From the NCBI GenBank assembly GCA_903850425.1, contig CAINLR010000141.1, forward strand, positions 211,664-275,663: DNA of 64,000 nucleotides, in the 5' to 3' direction. The notes under the pieces are model-generated. The model had not been told where the DNA came from. It did no database searches and was given only the letters and a program-made list of their open reading frames with translations. The stretch comes from an uncultured Verrucomicrobia subdivision 3 bacterium (GTDB lineage: Bacteria; Verrucomicrobiota; Verrucomicrobiia; Limisphaerales; UBA11358). Positions 61,932-64,000 of the stretch are shown here, piece by piece. Each line of letters starts with the position of its first letter. The first letter of the stretch is position 1. The position numbers and the translations under genes were made by a program.

Positions 61932-62147
61932 CACGACGCCCATTTTCCGATCCACGACCACCTTCGGACCATCCACGACCACCTTCGGACCATCCACGAC
62001 CACCTTCGGACCATCCACGACCACCTTCGGACCATCCACGACCACCTTCGGACCACCCACGACGGCCTTCGGACCACTCACGACCACCTTCGGACCACTC
62101 ACGACGCCGGTTGGACCACTCACGACGGCCTGCGGGCGACCTGCGAC
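61932..62147. repeat. 21-bp tandem repeat, ten units
   Basis: CACGAC recurs at 61932, 61953, 61974, 61995, 62016, 62037, 62058, 62079, 62100 and 62121, exactly every 21 bp; a degenerate copy follows at about 62142. The core unit is close to CCACGACCACCTTCGGACC. Central units (61974-62057) are nearly identical and outer ones diverge. Confidence 0.95.
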
Positions 62148-62337
62148 GCCAAAAACTCGGTTTTATTGACGTTTCAGCCGGTTTGCGCTGGGCAAAAAGC
62201 GACAGTTTGCCCAGCTTGGCCGCCTTGGGGAGCAGCTCACGTTATGGCAAACCCAAAATCCCAATCCCAAAGGGATTGAGTCCTTCAGCCCAAGTTAGCG
62301 AGGCCCGAGCTACCTTGGGGAAACCACCCCGCTGAAG

Positions 62338-62391
62338 CCAACCCCAACGGGGTTGTGGCAATTCAGTGGGCCATAACCCCGTTGGGGTTGG
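62338..62391. repeat. 15-bp perfect inverted repeat (CCCAACGGGG type)
   Basis: CCAACCCCAACGGGG (62338-62352) is the reverse complement of CCCCGTTGGGGTTGG (62377-62391), with a 24-bp spacer. Neighbouring sequence has related pieces (CCCAAAGGGATTGAGTCC, ACCTTGGGG), giving a composite repeat of about 200 bp. Confidence 0.85.
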
Positions 62392-62625
62392 GTTGGGGGG
62401 CAACGCAGACCCAAGGTCGCCTCGCCGACTCGGCCACCTTGGGCTTTGGACCCGAATCCCCTTGGGGTTCAGCGACGGTGACTCCCGTTTCGCAATCATG
62501 GGAGCTGCGCCCGCCGCCGCGATTCCCGCCAAAAAGCGCTTGCCACCGCCCGGCATCGGCGCATAATCGCCGCACTTCCACCCGTTGTTTTTGGGGAAGG
62601 GAACTTATCCAGAAAGAAAAATATT

Positions 62626-63306
62626 ATGGAACAAAAAATCAACAGCCTCGTAGCCGCCTTCAAAACCGTGGACGCCTTTGGCCTCGCCAACGCCGCCGAT
62701 TTTCCCGTCGCCGGCCTCGGTGGACAGCAATTCGCGCTCATCCACACTGCCGTCACCAGCACCGCCACCCTCGGAGCCGGCCAAGTCTCCGGCGGTGAGC
62801 AAACCCACAGCGCCGTCCTCGGCAAAGTCGCCTGCCGCTTTCATTTGCACGATGACCTCCTCGCCATCATCAACGCCGCGCACACCCTCGTGCTGCTCGG
62901 CAACCCCACCATCGGCGGCAAATTCCTCATGCCCCACAGCACCGGCGACCAGGCCCTGCTTAATTCCGCTCGCGCCTTTGCCGCCGATGCCCTCGCCTTC
63001 TCCGCCGCCCTCATCAGCGTGGGCCAGGCCGCCGATTTCATCGCGCACCTCAATGCGGACATCACCACCTTTGAAGGCCTCATCAGCACCAAAGGCACCG
63101 CCCTCACCGGCCAGGCCGGCGCCACCGGCGGCTTGGCCGATGCCGCGCACAAAGCCGCCGTGGCCCTGCACATCCTCAAAACCATTGTGCCCAACACCTA
63201 CAAAAACAACCCCACCAAACTCGCCGCCTGGGCCACCGCCAGCCACGTGGAAAAACACACCCCCGTGCCGCACGCCAAACCCACGCCGCCACCCACGCCG
63301 AAATAA
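62626..63306 (+). CDS. hypothetical protein, Ala-rich helical, 226 aa
   Basis: The protein has 226 residues with no signal peptide. The N-terminal half (INSLVAAFKTVDAFGLANAA, HSAVLGKVACRFHLHDDLLAI) and central part are mostly helical and rich in Ala, His and Leu; the end is a proline-rich tail (HAKPTPPPTPK). I recognise no family or catalytic motif. Codon use (high GC, many GCC/CTC/ACC) matches the genome, in contrast to the cassette gene downstream. It is flanked by repeats on the left and the cassette boundary on the right. Confidence 0.65.
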   Translation: MEQKINSLVAAFKTVDAFGLANAADFPVAGLGGQQFALIHTAVTSTATLGAGQVSGGEQTHSAVLGKVACRFHLHDDLLAIINAAHTLVLLGNPTIGGKFLMPHSTGDQALLNSARAFAADALAFSAALISVGQAADFIAHLNADITTFEGLISTKGTALTGQAGATGGLADAAHKAAVALHILKTIVPNTYKNNPTKLAAWATASHVEKHTPVPHAKPTPPPTPK

Positions 63307-63398
63307 ATCCAGCCTTGGCAGGGACGCCGCCCGGTGGCCCTGCCAGCGCGCGAAAGAAACCGGGCCGCCTTTGGCTGGCCAACCATTTTAACGGGAGG

Positions 63399-63515
63399 AT
63401 GTCTAAACCGCTCTCGACAAAAGACAAATTGAGAAATAAAGTCGAATCCATGAACCGTGATAGGCTGTTCTTGATTCTTGATAGGCCAACCAACCCGCCG
63501 CCCATTACTAGTTAG
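63399..63515 (+). CDS. 38-aa open frame ending at the cassette boundary
   Basis: ATG 63399 has a strong Shine-Dalgarno-like GGGAGG directly upstream (63393-63398, very close spacing). The peptide MSKPLSTKDKLRNKVESMNR ends ITS, with the stop TAG (63513-63515) lying inside the GTTAGGC core site. It could be the start of a gene cut by cassette insertion, a leader peptide, or chance. No homology is recognised. Confidence 0.35.
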   Translation: MSKPLSTKDKLRNKVESMNRDRLFLILDRPTNPPPITS

Positions 63516-63517
63516 GC
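63511..63517 (+). other. integron core site GTTAGGC (left boundary of the cassette)
   Basis: GTTAGGC fits the GTTRRRY consensus cut by integron integrases between G and TT. It is the exact reverse complement of GCCTAAC at 63860-63866, as expected if the two were joined in the circular cassette. Confidence 0.7.
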
Positions 63518-63919
63518 GTCTATGGCACACACCGAAAATCAGTCGTGGGTGGTTGATAGAGGCGGCGATGTCGTGGAGAAGAAGGCACAGACTGGCGTGG
63601 CGAGCTTGAGTGATTGGGAGCGGTTAGTTTATTGTCTCTGGGTCACGGATTATATGATGCGAAACGCTGGTGACTTTTTGAACGCTGAGGTTATGTATCC
63701 TGATTTCCAGACCGATGCGGCGAGATTCTCCAAGAGTTTAGGTTTGGCGACAACACACGCGCTTTTTTCACTGTCGCAGCGCAAGCTCCAGCGAGATTAT
63801 TTTGATCGCTTTGAGGCGGTATGTGATGAGATTAAGAAGGCAGAGCATCAAACCCAGACGCCTAACAATAAAGGGTGTATTGCTGCGGAGCGAAGCGGAG
63901 CCAGCAAATACGCCATTGG
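63512..63919 (+). mobile_element. integron-type gene cassette (about 408 bp)
   Basis: The segment runs from the T of the left core site (63512) to the G of the right core site (63919). It holds one gene starting 5 bp after the left core site and an attC site at its 3' end, overlapped by the gene's end. Its base composition is AT-richer than the upstream genes. No integrase gene is present to its left, so it may belong to an array lacking an integrase or one whose integrase lies beyond the window. Confidence 0.65.
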
Positions 63920-63923
63920 TTGA
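63522..63923 (+). CDS. cassette-encoded protein of unknown function (133 aa)
   Basis: The protein has 133 residues from ATG 63522. It is probably soluble and helical, with LSDWERLVYCLWVTDYMMRNAGDF and LQRDYFDRFEAVCDEIKK. The last 20 residues (NNKGCIAAERSGASKYAIG) are read from the attC site and are likely non-functional. I recognise no family; many integron cassette genes are of this kind, often toxins, antitoxins, immunity or modification proteins. Codon use differs from neighbouring chromosomal genes (more TTT, GAT, GTT, AGA), which fits acquisition. Confidence 0.65.
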   Translation: MAHTENQSWVVDRGGDVVEKKAQTGVASLSDWERLVYCLWVTDYMMRNAGDFLNAEVMYPDFQTDAARFSKSLGLATTHALFSLSQRKLQRDYFDRFEAVCDEIKKAEHQTQTPNNKGCIAAERSGASKYAIG

Positions 63924-63925
63924 AC
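63860..63925 (+). other. attC recombination site (66 bp)
   Basis: It starts with RYYYAAC (GCCTAAC, 63860-63866) and ends with GTTRRRY (GTTGAAC, 63919-63925). Between them GGTGTATTGCTG (63874-63885) pairs with CAGCAAATACGCC (63902-63914) as a 12-bp stem with one G-T pair and one bulged A, around a 16-nt loop. The extruded base and imperfect pairing are what integron integrases recognise on the folded bottom strand. Confidence 0.7.
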
Positions 63926-64000
63926 AAGCCCGGTGGAAGGTTCGAAACGATTCTATTGGCACTTATGTTTGGGCCAGCGGGGTCCGGAACGGACGGTGAA
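63920..64000 (+). other. start of a possible next cassette (truncated by the window)
   Basis: From the right core site the sequence continues TTGAACAAGCCC with a GGAAGG motif and an ATG near 63967. Only 81 bp are visible, so neither a gene nor a second attC can be judged. Confidence 0.3.

Larger units (their letters stand above)
61900..62625. other. 726-bp gene-free tract rich in repeats
   Basis: It holds a 21-bp tandem repeat (61932-62147), then several GC palindromes of the CCCAACGGGG type (62260-62470, for example 62338-62391), and finally about 120 bp of unremarkable sequence before the next gene. Long open frames on the minus strand are a by-product of the 21-bp period. Confidence 0.7.

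Noticed and set aside
61758..62123. Minus-strand frame of VVDGPK repeats
   Set aside because: A by-product of the 21-bp period that overlaps the end of a convincing gene on the other strand.
63802..63999. 65-codon frame across the attC site
   Set aside because: Runs in another frame through the cassette gene end and the attC; no ribosome site and no sensible protein features.

Overview
The window looks like a chromosome segment of a Verrucomicrobiota bacterium, probably of the subdivision 3 / Pedosphaera-Limisphaera type. The grounds are high GC, autotransporter-associated beta-strand repeats, a PEP-CTERM protein, secreted proteins sharing a C-terminal module that ends near F/Y-Y-R-L, polysaccharide lyases, and many palindromic intergenic repeats of the kind common in that phylum. 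The phylum call is an inference from gene content and was not tested by a search.

Layout. 1-1162: tail of a pseudopilin-type operon with ATGA overlaps. 1163-4650: a gene-free stretch with a 30-bp near-palindrome, then a small lipoprotein and a 753-aa EF-hand/membrane protein closed by a strong terminator. 4675-13873: housekeeping and secreted genes (endonuclease III, lipoate ligase family, two secreted nucleases, FtsY, PHP phosphatase, NusB, glyoxalase-like, PfkB kinase). 13951-15310: decayed gene fragments (ArdC-like, nucleotidyltransferase-like, exosortase/EpsI-like) beside a WecA-type glycosyl-phosphate transferase. 17190-28779: PL10 pectate lyase, lipid kinase, GrpE-like membrane protein, AddA-type helicase-nuclease, RadC, an ECF sigma operon and a tandem pair of thymidylate-kinase-like genes. 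28780-43606: a complex I operon, nuoB to nuoN without nuoA, interrupted by a palindromic repeat, an antisense tRNA-Gln, a small unknown gene and a PEP-CTERM gene flanked by a copied nuoI 3' end. 43624-47571: a giant secreted pectate-lyase/beta-repeat protein. 47572-50313: a 42-bp minisatellite, pyruvate kinase and a ferredoxin. 50397-58059 (minus strand): a FadL-type porin, a PhcB-like methyltransferase and three signalling kinases, arranged like the phcBSRQ quorum-sensing operon of Ralstonia. 58215-61899: SGNH-like protein, DAHP synthase and a conserved unknown. 61900-64000: a 21-bp tandem repeat, palindromic repeats, a hypothetical gene, and at the right edge an integron-type gene cassette with a convincing attC site.

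The strongest candidates for something undescribed are: (1) the FadL / PhcB-like methyltransferase / kinase cluster, a possible fatty-acid-ester quorum-sensing system outside Proteobacteria; (2) the cassette and attC at 63512-63925 with no integrase to its left; (3) the PEP-CTERM gene lodged in the nuo operon with duplication of the nuoI end; (4) repeat elements captured in frame inside addA and nuoM. A perfect CRP-like palindrome lies upstream of nuoB.
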